Source: CAYQTE01 sp964420285
Lineage (GTDB): Bacteria; Planctomycetota; Phycisphaerae; Tepidisphaerales; Tepidisphaeraceae
Length of the DNA: 64,000 bases
Assembly (NCBI GenBank): GCA_964420285.1
Contig: CAYQTE010000012.1
Coordinates: forward strand, 1-64,000
Direction of reading: 5' to 3'
The notes beneath the pieces were generated by a model. It had not been told where the DNA came from. It was given only the letters and a program-made list of their open reading frames with translations, and ran no database searches. Every line of letters begins with the position of its first letter. The stretch's first letter is position 1. Of this stretch, positions 1 to 8,166 are shown in pieces. The position numbers and the translations under genes were made by a program.

Positions 1-303
1 AAACGAGGGTGGGGCGAAATGGGGATTGGGGCCCGTTTTTGGCGTAACCATAGTGCCGCAAATCACTTAGGAAGAATCTCACGCGGAGGCGCGGCGGCGC
101 AGAGCAATGCGTGTTGACCGCGGATTCAGTGGATAGATGCATTGGGAATCTGTGATCAAATCGCGTTCGCCCCGCAGCCACTGAGCAAAGAAAACGGAAA
201 CCGCGATGGCCGGTGGGGCAAACTGGCAAGCGGCTGCTTTTCCCTTTGTGCATCGCCCCCGCGCCGGTAACATCCGCACAGGCAACCTTTCGGGAGTTGA
301 AAG
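1..303. other. Non-coding left edge
   Basis: No supported gene. The long antisense frame here is a shadow of the transporter that starts at 304. A GC-rich, gcg-periodic stretch at about 72-110 resembles the short interspersed repeats at 51024-51053 and 54921-54966. A ggga-type ribosome site lies just before the TTG at 304. Confidence 0.5.
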
Positions 304-1668
304 TTGACAGAGACTCTTTCTGATTCGTCGGCCATTGACGTGAGCGAGGGCCGTCGGTTCGTTCATGTCATGCCGCTGGCGTTTATCAATTACGCGCTGG
401 CGTATCTGGACCGGGTGAACATGGGGTCGGCCCAGTCGGCGATGAGCAAGTCGCTGCACCTGGGCGAGAACATGGCGCCGACCCTGCAGGCCAGCTTCTT
501 TGTGGGGTATTGCCTGCTGCAGATTCCCGCCGCCATCTTTGCCGCCAAGCGACAGAAGGTGAAGTGGTTTATCTTCTGGGCGCTGCTGCTGTGGGGCTTT
601 CTGTCGGCGTTGACCGGCGTGATCCGCAATGTCCCGCTGCTGATCGCCGATCGTGTCGCACTGGGGGCCGTCGAAGGCATCGTGCTCCCCGTCATGCTGA
701 TCTATCTCACGCGATGGTTCACGCGCCCCGAGCGGTCGCGCTCCAACGCGCTGCTGATGCTGGCCAATCCCGTCACCATGACCATCGCTTCGGCGCTGTG
801 CGGCTGGCTCATCCAGCACTTCGACAAAGTCCGCTTCGGCCAATTCGAGGGCTGGCAGATGATGTTCATCGTCGAAGGGCTGCCGTCGGTGGTGTGGGCG
901 TTTGTCTGGCTTTATGCCGCCGACGAATCGCCGGCCGATGCCAAATGGCTCACGCCGCGGGAAGCCCGCAACGTACAGGCGACGCTGGACAAGGAACAGC
1001 GCAGGATACCGACCATAAGCAACTTCTGGAGGGCGTTCGCCGATCGGCGTGTGTTGATCATCGGCGGGATGTTTCTGGGCCTGAACTCGGCCAGTTATGG
1101 GCTGTCCCTGTGGCTGCCGACCATTGTGGCCGACGGCTGGGGGCAAAAACCCGCTCTTGTGGGATATCTCACCGCGATTCCGTATTTCATCGCGATTTTC
1201 AGCGCGATGGCCGTCGCCTGGGCATCGGATCGCTCGCTGCGGCGAAAGCGCTACGCCGTGGGCGGAATGTATATCGGGGGTATTGCTTACATCGTGGCCT
1301 ACCTGGCCGTGGCGCATATCACCGGCCGGTACGGTTTCCTCATCGCGTTCCTGGCCCTGATCGTGACCGGGTCGTGCAACTACACGCCCACCGCGCCCAC
1401 GTGGGCGTGGCTGGCGGAAATCCTGCCGCGAAACGTCGTGGGCGAATCGATGGCGCTGATCAACACGTTCGGCGCCGTCGGCGGTTTCCTGGGAACGCTA
1501 TTGGCCGGAATGCTCAAGAAACACTACTCAAGCGGCGCCGCGTTCGCCTATCTGGCCGGAAGTTTTCTGTTGGCCGGCCTACTCGGCTCGCTGGTCGGCG
1601 ATGTGCCGCGCGATGCGACCGAGGAGCCGCGCGGCTTTGAGGTCATCACCCCCGGCGGCAAGTCGTAA
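304..1668 (+). CDS. MFS transporter, anion:cation symporter type
   Basis: A 454-aa inner-membrane secondary transporter with about 12 hydrophobic segments. After a 20-residue cytoplasmic tail the first helix carries the signature INYALAYLDRVNMG (residues about 29-42), close to the INYLDRxNxS signature of the ACS family, whose members carry hexuronates, glucarate, tartrate and other carboxylates with protons. The start is TTG at 304 behind a gggag sequence; it fits the family N-terminus. It is followed 39 bp downstream by a zinc dehydrogenase and then a Gfo/Idh oxidoreductase on the same strand, so the three probably take up and oxidise one sugar acid or polyol. The substrate cannot be read from the sequence. 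Confidence 0.85.
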   Translation: MTETLSDSSAIDVSEGRRFVHVMPLAFINYALAYLDRVNMGSAQSAMSKSLHLGENMAPTLQASFFVGYCLLQIPAAIFAAKRQKVKWFIFWALLLWGFLSALTGVIRNVPLLIADRVALGAVEGIVLPVMLIYLTRWFTRPERSRSNALLMLANPVTMTIASALCGWLIQHFDKVRFGQFEGWQMMFIVEGLPSVVWAFVWLYAADESPADAKWLTPREARNVQATLDKEQRRIPTISNFWRAFADRRVLIIGGMFLGLNSASYGLSLWLPTIVADGWGQKPALVGYLTAIPYFIAIFSAMAVAWASDRSLRRKRYAVGGMYIGGIAYIVAYLAVAHITGRYGFLIAFLALIVTGSCNYTPTAPTWAWLAEILPRNVVGESMALINTFGAVGGFLGTLLAGMLKKHYSSGAAFAYLAGSFLLAGLLGSLVGDVPRDATEEPRGFEVITPGGKS

Positions 1669-1707
1669 ACACAGGTCGCCTGGCCGATTTCATTCGCGAG
1701 GACTTGC

Positions 1708-2757
1708 ATGAAAGCGTTGTTACTGGTTGACAAGGAACAGCTCCAGATGGCGGAAGTTGCCGTGCCGGAAATTTTCGCCGGCGAGTTGCTCGTGTGCGTC
1801 AAAGCCTGCGGCATTTGTGGCAGCGACGTGCATGGGTATGACGGCAGCACCGGCCGGCGCATCCCGCCGATCGTCATGGGTCACGAAGCCGCCGGCGTCG
1901 TCGAACGCGTCGGCGCCGATGTGCGGCGATTCAAACCGGGCGATCGAATCACGTTCGATTCGACCGTCTCATGCGGCACGTGCGCCTATTGCCGCGCTGG
2001 CCGCATCAATCTGTGCGACCACCGCCGGGTGCTGGGCGTTTCGTGCGCTGAATACCGCCGGCACGGCTGCTTCGCGGAATTCGTGGCGATCCCGGAACAT
2101 ATCGCGTACCGATTGCCCGACAGCCTGTCGTTCGAGCACGCGGCGATGGTCGAGGCCGTCTCCATCGCCCTGCACGCCGTGCACCGCGCGGCGCCGGTGC
2201 TGGGTGATTCGGCATTGGTCATCGGCGCCGGCATGATCGGACAATTGCTCGTGCAGGCCTTGCGCGCCAGCGGGTGCGGGATGTTGATCGCGGTCGATCT
2301 GGACGACACGCGTCTGGCCCGGGCACGGCAGTTCGGCGCCGACTATACGTTGAACGCCAAGTCGGCGAATCTCATTGAGGCGATCAAATCGCTCACCGGC
2401 GGCGCCGGCGCGCAGTTGGTCTTCGAAGCCGTCGGCGCCAACGAATCGATTTCCGCTGCCATCGCCAGCGTACGCAAGGGCGGCACGGTCACTTTGGTCG
2501 GCAATGTTTCCCCGCGCGTCGACCTGCCGCTTCAATCCGTCGTCACGCGAGAGTTGACGCTGCTGGGTTCGTGCGCATCCAGCGGAGAATATCCGGCCTG
2601 CCTGGACCTGATGGCCCGCGGCCGGATCGACGTCCAATCGCTCATCAGCGCCGTTGCGCCGCTGGAGCAAGGCCCGCAATGGTTTTCGCGGCTTCACGCC
2701 CATGAGCCGGGTCTGATGAAGGTCATTCTCACACCCTCAAGCGAAGGTTCCGCGTGA
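1708..2757 (+). CDS. Zinc-dependent alcohol/polyol dehydrogenase (MDR family)
   Basis: A 349-aa cytoplasmic medium-chain dehydrogenase. The catalytic zinc ligands are visible as C37 (GICGSD), H59 and E60 (GHEAAG). The structural zinc lobe is C89, C92, C95 and C103. The Rossmann motif GAGMIG is near residue 173, followed by an aspartate (VDLDD) that favours NAD over NADP. Length and motifs match sorbitol/threonine/galactitol-phosphate dehydrogenases. Its last four bases overlap the GTG start of the following oxidoreductase, which indicates translational coupling. With the upstream ACS transporter it likely oxidises an imported polyol or sugar acid; the exact substrate is unknown. Confidence 0.88.
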   Translation: MKALLLVDKEQLQMAEVAVPEIFAGELLVCVKACGICGSDVHGYDGSTGRRIPPIVMGHEAAGVVERVGADVRRFKPGDRITFDSTVSCGTCAYCRAGRINLCDHRRVLGVSCAEYRRHGCFAEFVAIPEHIAYRLPDSLSFEHAAMVEAVSIALHAVHRAAPVLGDSALVIGAGMIGQLLVQALRASGCGMLIAVDLDDTRLARARQFGADYTLNAKSANLIEAIKSLTGGAGAQLVFEAVGANESISAAIASVRKGGTVTLVGNVSPRVDLPLQSVVTRELTLLGSCASSGEYPACLDLMARGRIDVQSLISAVAPLEQGPQWFSRLHAHEPGLMKVILTPSSEGSA

Positions 2758-3997
2758 GCCCCATCAGGACCGGATTGATCGGCTGCGGAAAGGTCGGCCA
2801 TATCCACGCCGCCGCGCTGCGGTCGTTGCCCGAATCGCAATTCACGGCCGTCTGCGGGTCAAGCCTCGAAAAGGCCCGCCCGTTCGCGGAGAAATACGGC
2901 GTGGCCGCCTATGACGATCTGCCCAGGATGCTGCGTGAATCGCGGATCGAAGCGCTGCTGGTGTGTACGCCGCATCCCCGGCACGCCGAACCGGCCGTCA
3001 TCGCCGCGCAGGCCGGTGTTCATGTGCTGGTCGAGAAGCCGCTGGCCTCATCGCTGGCGGATTGCGACCGGATGATCGCAGCGGCCAATCAAACCGGCGT
3101 CACGCTGGCCACCGTGTGTCAGCGCCGCTTTTACGAACCGTGCCAGCGCATCCGCCAGGCTATCGACGCCGGAAAGATCGGCCGGCCGGTCCTTGGCTCG
3201 GTTGCGATGTACGGCTGGCGCGATCAGAAGTATTACGCCAGCGATCCGTGGCGCGGCACATGGTGCGGCGAAGGCGGCGGCGTGCTGGTCAACCAGGCGC
3301 CGCATCAACTGGACCTGCTGCTCTGGTACATGGGCCCGGTCGCGGAGCTCGCCGGATATTGGGCCAATCTCAATCATCCGTACATCGAAGTCGAAGACAC
3401 GGCCGTCGCCATCGTGCGTTTCCAAAGCGGCGCGCTGGGCAACATCATCGTGAGCAATTCGCAAAACCCCGCTCTCTACGGAAAGGTCCACATCCACGGC
3501 ACGAGCGGCGCCAGCATCGGCGTGCAAACCGACGGCGGCGCGATGTTCATCGCCGGCATCTCCAACATCACCGAACCCCCCGTCAACGACCTCTGGACCA
3601 TCAAGGGCGAAGAACATCTCCGGCAAATCTGGCAGCAACAAGACACAGATCACTTCGCCAAAATCGACCCGATCGCGCATTATCACACCGCCCAAATCCG
3701 CGATTTCCTCCAATCCATCCAACAAAACCGCCCGCCCGCGATCACAGCCGAAGACGGGCGGAATACCGTAGAATTGTTCACGGCCATTTACCGCTCGCAA
3801 CGGGATGGACGGCCGATTCGATTTCCGTTGNNNNNNNNNNNNNNNNNNNNNNNNNNNNNNNNNNNNNNNNNNNNNNNNNNNNNNNNNNNNNNNNNNNNNN
3901 NNNNNNNNNNNNNNNNNNNNNNNNNNNNNNGTTCACGGCCATTTACCGCTCGCAACGGGATGGACGGCCGATTCGATTTCCGTTGGTACCGGAGTAA
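2754..3997 (+). CDS. Gfo/Idh/MocA oxidoreductase, split by an assembly gap
   Basis: NAD(P)-dependent sugar oxidoreductase. The N-terminal Rossmann fold shows GLIGCGKVGHIHA (residues 7-19), the EKPLA motif follows at about residues 93-97, and the C-terminal Gfo/Idh domain follows. The GTG start overlaps the dehydrogenase stop. As printed, the frame runs through 100 Ns, but the 55 bp before the gap are identical to the 55 bp after it. Collapsing that duplicate gives codons 2754-3830 joined to gta-ccg-gag-taa at 3986-3997, a 362-aa protein ending PLVPE, which is a normal family length. The 425-aa reading through the Ns is an artefact. Probable third member of the transporter/dehydrogenase operon. 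Confidence 0.85.
3776..3985. repeat. 55-bp direct duplication flanking the gap (contig-end overlap)
   Basis: Bases 3776-3830 are repeated exactly at 3931-3985; the first copy ends at the last base before the Ns and the second begins at the first base after. An exact overlap that abuts a 100-N spacer is what results when two contigs sharing a terminal k-mer (here 55) are scaffolded without merging. It is not a biological repeat. Confidence 0.9.
3831..3930. other. 100-N scaffold gap
   Basis: Exactly 100 unknown bases, the usual placeholder for a gap of unknown size. Because the flanks overlap by 55 bp and the reading frame is restored when they are merged, the true gap size is probably zero. 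Confidence 0.95.
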
Positions 3998-4003
3998 CTC
4001 ATC

Positions 4004-4234
4004 ATGGCAGAAGTTGAATACACGGCAGTGATTGAACGGGCGAAAGGGAACTACAGCGCGTACATTCCCGATCTCCCCGGATGTGTCGCCACGGGAAAGA
4101 CCGAGCAGGAGGTTCTCCGCCGCATGGCCGAGGTCATTCGCCTGCACATCGAAGGAATGATCGCGGACGGCGAGCCGGTCCCGCCGCCGCAATCCATGGG
4201 GCGCACGATTCGTACGGAGGTTGCGATCGCGTAA
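4004..4234 (+). CDS. HicB-like antitoxin, without HicA
   Basis: A 76-aa protein with the HicB fold: a beta-strand core reading YTAVIERAKGNYSAYIPDLPGC, then a helix (TEQEVLRRMAEVIRLHIEGM) and the PVPPP motif at the end. HicB proteins neutralise HicA, a small double-stranded-RNA-binding mRNA interferase. No HicA-sized frame lies on either side: upstream, 6 bp away, is the oxidoreductase, and downstream is 115 bp of non-coding DNA and then convergent rtcB. The protein is also short for a HicB with its own C-terminal DNA-binding domain. It is therefore a solitary antitoxin-like protein or a remnant. Confidence 0.8.
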   Translation: MAEVEYTAVIERAKGNYSAYIPDLPGCVATGKTEQEVLRRMAEVIRLHIEGMIADGEPVPPPQSMGRTIRTEVAIA

Positions 4235-4349
4235 CGCCAGCGCACCGGATGTATTCGCGGCGCATACCGACCCCGCCTGCGCGGTAATCGGCTCACCATT
4301 AAGAATGGTCGCCTCCCGGCTGGAGTAAGGCGACATAATCGCCGCCCCG

Positions 4350-5495
4350 CTACTTTCCCTTAAACACCAACACCGGCCGCAGGGTGCGGATGATTTTCAC
4401 CAAGTCGCGCTGGGCGCGCATGACGGCCTGAACGTCCTTATACGACCGGGGCGATTCTTCGCGCAGGGCTTCGCTCATGCGGGGATCGAACCAGACGCCT
4501 TCCATCTGCTGACGAAGATCGGCGCGATGGAATCTTTCGCGGGCGGCGTGCCGGGAAAGGAGCCGGCCGGCGCCGTGGGCACTGGAGCGCAGCGATTCGG
4601 CGCAACCGCGGCCTTCGACGTGAAAACTGAGCGTTCCCATCGAACCCGGCACAACGCCGGCCGCTCCAAGATCGGCCGGCATCGCGCCCTTGCGATGAAC
4701 CAGGAAGCTTTGCCCGAAATGCTCTTCGCGTTGGACGTGATTGTGATCGCAGGCAATGGTTGTCGATTCGATCGGGTCGATCTTGAATGCCGTCCGCAGA
4801 ATGTCGGCGACCTGGTATCCGATGGCGCGACGATTGGCATCGGCAAACCGCCGGGCCCAATCCTGATCGTGCAGATACTCCTGGCCGTCGGGCGAGCCGG
4901 TGTCAAGCGCCATCATCGAGGCCGACCGGATCGTCGCCGCGGCGACGTGATGGTTCTTCACCTCCTGCCCGATGGCGCGCGAGCCGGTGTGGATCATCAG
5001 CCACAGGCGGTCGGTTTCGTCGGCCTGCATCTCGACGAAGTGATTCCCGCCGCCGAGCGTCCCGAATTGAAGCCGGCCCTCGCTATCGGCAATCGATCGC
5101 AGCGCCGCATGCGAGAGATCAAAGGGATCGAGCGCGGCCGGAAACGGCAACACGCGCGATCGGTTTCGCCGCTGCGAGGGGATTCCTTCGCCAAGCAGGC
5201 GCAGCATCGTTCCGGCGTTGGCAGCATCGCGCAGCACATCGGCCGATGCGTCGAATGCCATGGCGAGCATTCCGCAACCGATGTCGCCGCCGACGGCCGA
5301 TGGATAGACCAGTCGGCGTGTCGCCATCGCCGTCCCGACGCAGGCATCGCCGGCGGCATGAACATCCGGCATCACCGCGATATAGGCGGCATCGTCGGCG
5401 CGGCGAATCCGCTCGATCGCCTGCTGCGCCGTCGCCTCCATCGGCATCGCAAGCCACTGCCTCACCGGGGCGGCGCCATTCTCCATTTCGCTCAT
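4350..5495 (-). CDS. rtcB: RtcB-family RNA ligase
   Basis: A 381-aa GTP- and metal-dependent RNA ligase that joins 2',3'-cyclic phosphate (3'-phosphate) ends to 5'-OH ends in RNA repair or tRNA splicing. Metal and active-site motifs are all present: MPDVHAAGDACVG, GGDIGCGM, GGGNHFVEMQ, HTGSRAIGQ, CDHNHVQ, HRKGAMPA, PGSMGTLSFHV and the HGAGR that carries the guanylylated histidine. It is a little shorter than E. coli RtcB (408 aa). The ATG overlaps the stop of the upstream RbfA-like gene in a 4-bp ATGA, so the two are translated as a pair. No RtcA or RtcR is present. Confidence 0.9.
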   Translation of the reverse strand: MSEMENGAAPVRQWLAMPMEATAQQAIERIRRADDAAYIAVMPDVHAAGDACVGTAMATRRLVYPSAVGGDIGCGMLAMAFDASADVLRDAANAGTMLRLLGEGIPSQRRNRSRVLPFPAALDPFDLSHAALRSIADSEGRLQFGTLGGGNHFVEMQADETDRLWLMIHTGSRAIGQEVKNHHVAAATIRSASMMALDTGSPDGQEYLHDQDWARRFADANRRAIGYQVADILRTAFKIDPIESTTIACDHNHVQREEHFGQSFLVHRKGAMPADLGAAGVVPGSMGTLSFHVEGRGCAESLRSSAHGAGRLLSRHAARERFHRADLRQQMEGVWFDPRMSEALREESPRSYKDVQAVMRAQRDLVKIIRTLRPVLVFKGK

Positions 5496-5932
5496 GGCTG
5501 GCCTCCTTCCGGCGATTCCATGCCGGCCGGTATTGCAATGAACGACAATCCCGGCGCTCGCTTGCGGCAGATCGATTGGGCGACAAGCACGCGCAATCTC
5601 GCCGATCGCTCGTTCAGCCGCGCCAGCACATCCAATGCGCGCAGACCCGTCCCGACTGGCACGGCCACGCGCACGAGCAATTGCGACGCACCACCCATCG
5701 GCTCGACCGATTCGACATAGACGTCGCGCAGCACGTCATCATCGCATTCACCGCCCAATGCCACGGTCAGCGCCCGCTGCACCTGCCGGCACAGTTGCAG
5801 CGTCTTACGATCCTGGCGCGGATCAAACGCTCTGCGCCCGGACTCTTCATCGCCCAGCAGCGCATGTTCAAACATCAGCTCGGCCGACGCGTCGTGCGCG
5901 CGGCCATTGCGTCTCTTATTTCGATGTATCAC
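5492..5932 (-). CDS. RbfA-like ribosome-binding factor
   Basis: A 146-aa protein read from a GTG start. The middle (LCRQVQRALTVALGGEC, then a VYVESVEPMGG strand and a helix RLNERSARLRVLVAQSI) ends in RKRAPGLSFI, which corresponds to the RbfA pattern of a KH-like fold finishing with R-K-x-P-x-L-x-F. RbfA binds the 30S subunit and helps mature the 5' end of 16S rRNA. The first 35 residues are an extra, charged and poorly conserved leader. It is joined to rtcB by an ATGA overlap, which suggests a ribosome or RNA-repair role for the pair. The family assignment is by pattern recognition, so moderate confidence. Confidence 0.65.
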   Translation of the reverse strand: MIHRNKRRNGRAHDASAELMFEHALLGDEESGRRAFDPRQDRKTLQLCRQVQRALTVALGGECDDDVLRDVYVESVEPMGGASQLLVRVAVPVGTGLRALDVLARLNERSARLRVLVAQSICRKRAPGLSFIAIPAGMESPEGGQP

Positions 5933-6105
5933 AAAAACTCCCTTGGTCCGCGCGCGGAAGCACAGAGCTTTGCGTCGCGAAAACAGCTATTCAGATAGCA
6001 AAAGAATCCCGAAAATCGCTCAGCGACTCGCCAGAGGGAGAATGAATTGATTCAGTCGCATGCGGCACCTCGATGGGCATAAGAGCCCAATTTGCTGCTC
6101 AGAAA

Positions 6106-6225
6106 TATAATCGGCCGGGAGGGCCATGTCCAGCGAAAAATGCGGCCCATTTCGGGCTTCTTCTCGCCCCCAGGGCGGGTCAATCGCATTTGCTTCCGGG
6201 AAAATGGGCGGACCGGGCCGCATTT
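6106..6225 (+). promoter_or_regulatory. Possible promoter and structured leader before the GT4 gene
   Basis: A perfect -10-like TATAAT lies at 6106-6111; no good -35 is visible. Downstream, AAATGCGGCCC (6138-6148) and GGGCCGCATTT (6215-6225) form an exact 11-bp inverted repeat enclosing a second small hairpin (cgccc-ccag-ggcg). An RNA started near 6118 would carry a folded leader of about 145 nt before the GTG at 6262. The rest of 5933-6261 shows no gene. Confidence 0.35.
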
Positions 6226-6261
6226 GGGCCAATGGCTCCGTCCGGTTACATTGCCTCATGC

Positions 6262-7413
6262 GTGAAAGTCGTCCACATCATCACCCGTCTGATCGTCGGC
6301 GGAGCGCAGGAGAATACGCTCCTGTCCTGCGAGGGACAGCACCGGCTTGGGCATGATGTCACGCTGATCACCGGGCCGTCGCTGGGGCCGGAGGGGTCGC
6401 TCATGGAGCGTGCCCTGGCCGGCGGGTATGCGGTGCGCGTGGTCAATCCGATGCGCCGTGCGATCCGGCCGGTGCGGGATTATCTGGCGTATCGGGAACT
6501 GGTGCGGCAGATTCGCGAGCTTCGGCCGGATATCGTGCATACGCATTCGAGCAAGGCGGGGATTCTGGGCCGGTGGGCGGCGCATCGAGCGGGTGTCGGC
6601 GCGATCGTCCACACGATTCACGGGCTGGCGTTCACGGCATCGACGTTCGGGGTGGTGAACGGCATGTACATGCGTCTGGAGAAGCGCGCTGCGCCGATTA
6701 CGACGCGGATTGTCTGCGTGGCCGATGCCATGCGCGAGCAATCCCTCGAAGCCGGGATCGGGACGCCATCGCAATATGTAACGATCTACAGCGGCATGGA
6801 GACGGCGCCGTTTCTGTCGCCGCCGGTGCCGCGGCAGCAGGTTCGCAAGCGGCTGGGATTGACGGATGACACGATCGTCGTCGGCACGATCGGACGGCTG
6901 TTCCATCTCAAGGGTCACGAGGACTTGCTGGCTCTGGCGCCGGGGTTGTGCGTGCGGCACCCCAAGCTGCGGTTCCTCTGGATCGGCGATGGCTCGCTGC
7001 GGCGGCAATTCGAGCGGCGCATGCGCGAGATGGGCATGCGTGACCGCTTTGTCCTTACGGGATTGGTCAAGCCTGAGCAGGTTCCCGAACTGGCCGGGGC
7101 GATGGATATTCTCGTGCATCCGTCGCGGCGGGAAGGCTTGGCGCGGGCGCTCCCGCAGGCGGCGCTGGCGGGCAAGCCGGTGATCACGTACGACGTGGAC
7201 GGCAATCGCGAGGCGCTGGTGGATCAGGAGACGGGAATTCTGGTGCCGCCGTTTGAGTTCGAGAAATTGGGTGAGGCGATCTCGGACCTGGCGGGCGATC
7301 CGGAGCGATGCCGCCGGATGGGTCAGGCCGGCCGGGCGTTCGCCTTGGCGCGGTTTGATACTTCCGTCATGGTGGCGGAGTTGGATAAGCTGTACCGCGA
7401 ACTTGGGAGTTAG
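6262..7413 (+). CDS. Family 4 glycosyltransferase
   Basis: A 383-aa GT-B fold glycosyltransferase that moves a sugar from a nucleotide-sugar donor onto a surface-glycan acceptor. The protein begins KVVHIITRLIVGGAQEN, the typical N-terminal strand and glycine loop of GT4. The middle has DIVHTHSSKAGILGR and HTIHGLAF, and the donor domain has VGTIGRLFHLKGHEDL, then HPSRREGLARALPQAALAGKPVI, which holds the E-x7-E type motif region. The frame is open further upstream to 6073, but the extra 63 residues are low-quality and the family start matches the GTG at 6262. A PIG-L deacetylase follows after a hairpin repeat. Confidence 0.85.
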   Translation: MKVVHIITRLIVGGAQENTLLSCEGQHRLGHDVTLITGPSLGPEGSLMERALAGGYAVRVVNPMRRAIRPVRDYLAYRELVRQIRELRPDIVHTHSSKAGILGRWAAHRAGVGAIVHTIHGLAFTASTFGVVNGMYMRLEKRAAPITTRIVCVADAMREQSLEAGIGTPSQYVTIYSGMETAPFLSPPVPRQQVRKRLGLTDDTIVVGTIGRLFHLKGHEDLLALAPGLCVRHPKLRFLWIGDGSLRRQFERRMREMGMRDRFVLTGLVKPEQVPELAGAMDILVHPSRREGLARALPQAALAGKPVITYDVDGNREALVDQETGILVPPFEFEKLGEAISDLAGDPERCRRMGQAGRAFALARFDTSVMVAELDKLYRELGS

Positions 7414-7418
7414 CTCCG

Positions 7419-7469
7419 GTAGGGTCCGCATCGCGGACCGGTTTTTGTGGTCCGCAATGCGGACCCTAC
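7419..7469. repeat. REP-like nested palindrome (GGTCCGC...GCGGACC)
   Basis: Two 21-nt arms (7419-7439 and 7449-7469) are inverted copies with one mismatch, and each arm contains its own 17-nt near-palindrome ggtccgc-N3-gcggacc (7423-7439 and 7449-7465). A third copy of the 17-mer is at 43220-43236. The hairpin sits between the glycosyltransferase and the deacetylase, with a tttt loop. It behaves like an interspersed REP element and may also end or stabilise transcripts. Confidence 0.75.
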
Positions 7470-7491
7470 GCAACTGAACCTCGGTAAACGC

Positions 7492-8166
7492 ATGGCATCC
7501 ATACTCGTCATCGGTCCGCATCCAGACGATCAGGAACTGGGCATGGGCGGCACCATCGCGCTTCTGGCGGCGCAGAAGCATACGGTGCATCTGCTGGACA
7601 TGACCGACGGCGAGCCGACGCCACTGGGATCGCCGGCCGTGCGGCAAAGCGAATCCGCCGCCGCCGCCAAAGTGCTGGGCGTGAATCGATCGCAACTGGG
7701 TCTTGTAAATCGGCAGGTGATGCACGATCTGCCCAGCCGCCACGCGCTGGCGGCCGTGATCCGACAACACCGGCCCGACTGGATTTTCGCGCCGTATCCG
7801 CACGATGCCCATCCCGACCACGTCGCGGTCACGCGCATCGCGCAGGATGCGCGGTTCGACGCCAAGCTCACCAGGAGCACGATCCCCGGCGAGCCGTGGT
7901 ATCCGCGGCGGATCATTTACTATTACTGCACGCATCTGCGCATGAACTTCAATCCGACGTTCTGCATCGACATCAGTTCGACAATCGAGACAAAGAGCCG
8001 GGCCGTCGCGTGTTACCAGTCGCAGTTCATCTGGAACAAGAGTCCGGTTCCCGAAATGGTGCGGACGATTGGCGCGTATTTTGGAACGCGAATCGGCACC
8101 GCATTCGCCGAGCCATTTTTCACCGAGGAAGTGCTGGGGTTTGGCGGGTTGGATCAGTTGGTCTGA
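7492..8166 (+). CDS. PIG-L (LmbE) family N-acetylglucosamine deacetylase
   Basis: A 224-aa zinc-dependent deacetylase of the LmbE-like fold. The metal-binding signature GPHPDDQELGMGG is at residues 7-19, and the third ligand lies in HDAHPDHVAV near residue 105. The family removes acetyl groups from GlcNAc-linked compounds (GlcNAc-PI, bacillithiol precursors, antibiotic sugars). The Phe/Tyr-rich C-terminal half (YPRRIIYYYCTHLRMNF) resembles the BshB1 branch, but no other bacillithiol genes are here, so the substrate stays open. The ATG at 7492 gives the family N-terminus. The 3' end overlaps the convergent HAD gene by 13 bp. Confidence 0.82.
   Translation: MASILVIGPHPDDQELGMGGTIALLAAQKHTVHLLDMTDGEPTPLGSPAVRQSESAAAAKVLGVNRSQLGLVNRQVMHDLPSRHALAAVIRQHRPDWIFAPYPHDAHPDHVAVTRIAQDARFDAKLTRSTIPGEPWYPRRIIYYYCTHLRMNFNPTFCIDISSTIETKSRAVACYQSQFIWNKSPVPEMVRTIGAYFGTRIGTAFAEPFFTEEVLGFGGLDQLV

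Noticed and set aside
2754..4031. A 425-aa oxidoreductase reading through the Ns
   Set aside because: Reading through unknown bases; the exact 55-bp flanking duplication shows the true gene is 362 aa.
6073..6261. An upstream ATG extension of the glycosyltransferase
   Set aside because: The extra 63 residues do not match GT4 N-termini; the GTG at 6262 starts the conserved first strand.
6256..7935. A 559-codon antisense frame across the glycosyltransferase and PIG-L genes
   Set aside because: Both sense-strand genes have clear motifs; the antisense protein is Arg/His/Gln-rich, typical of a high-GC shadow.
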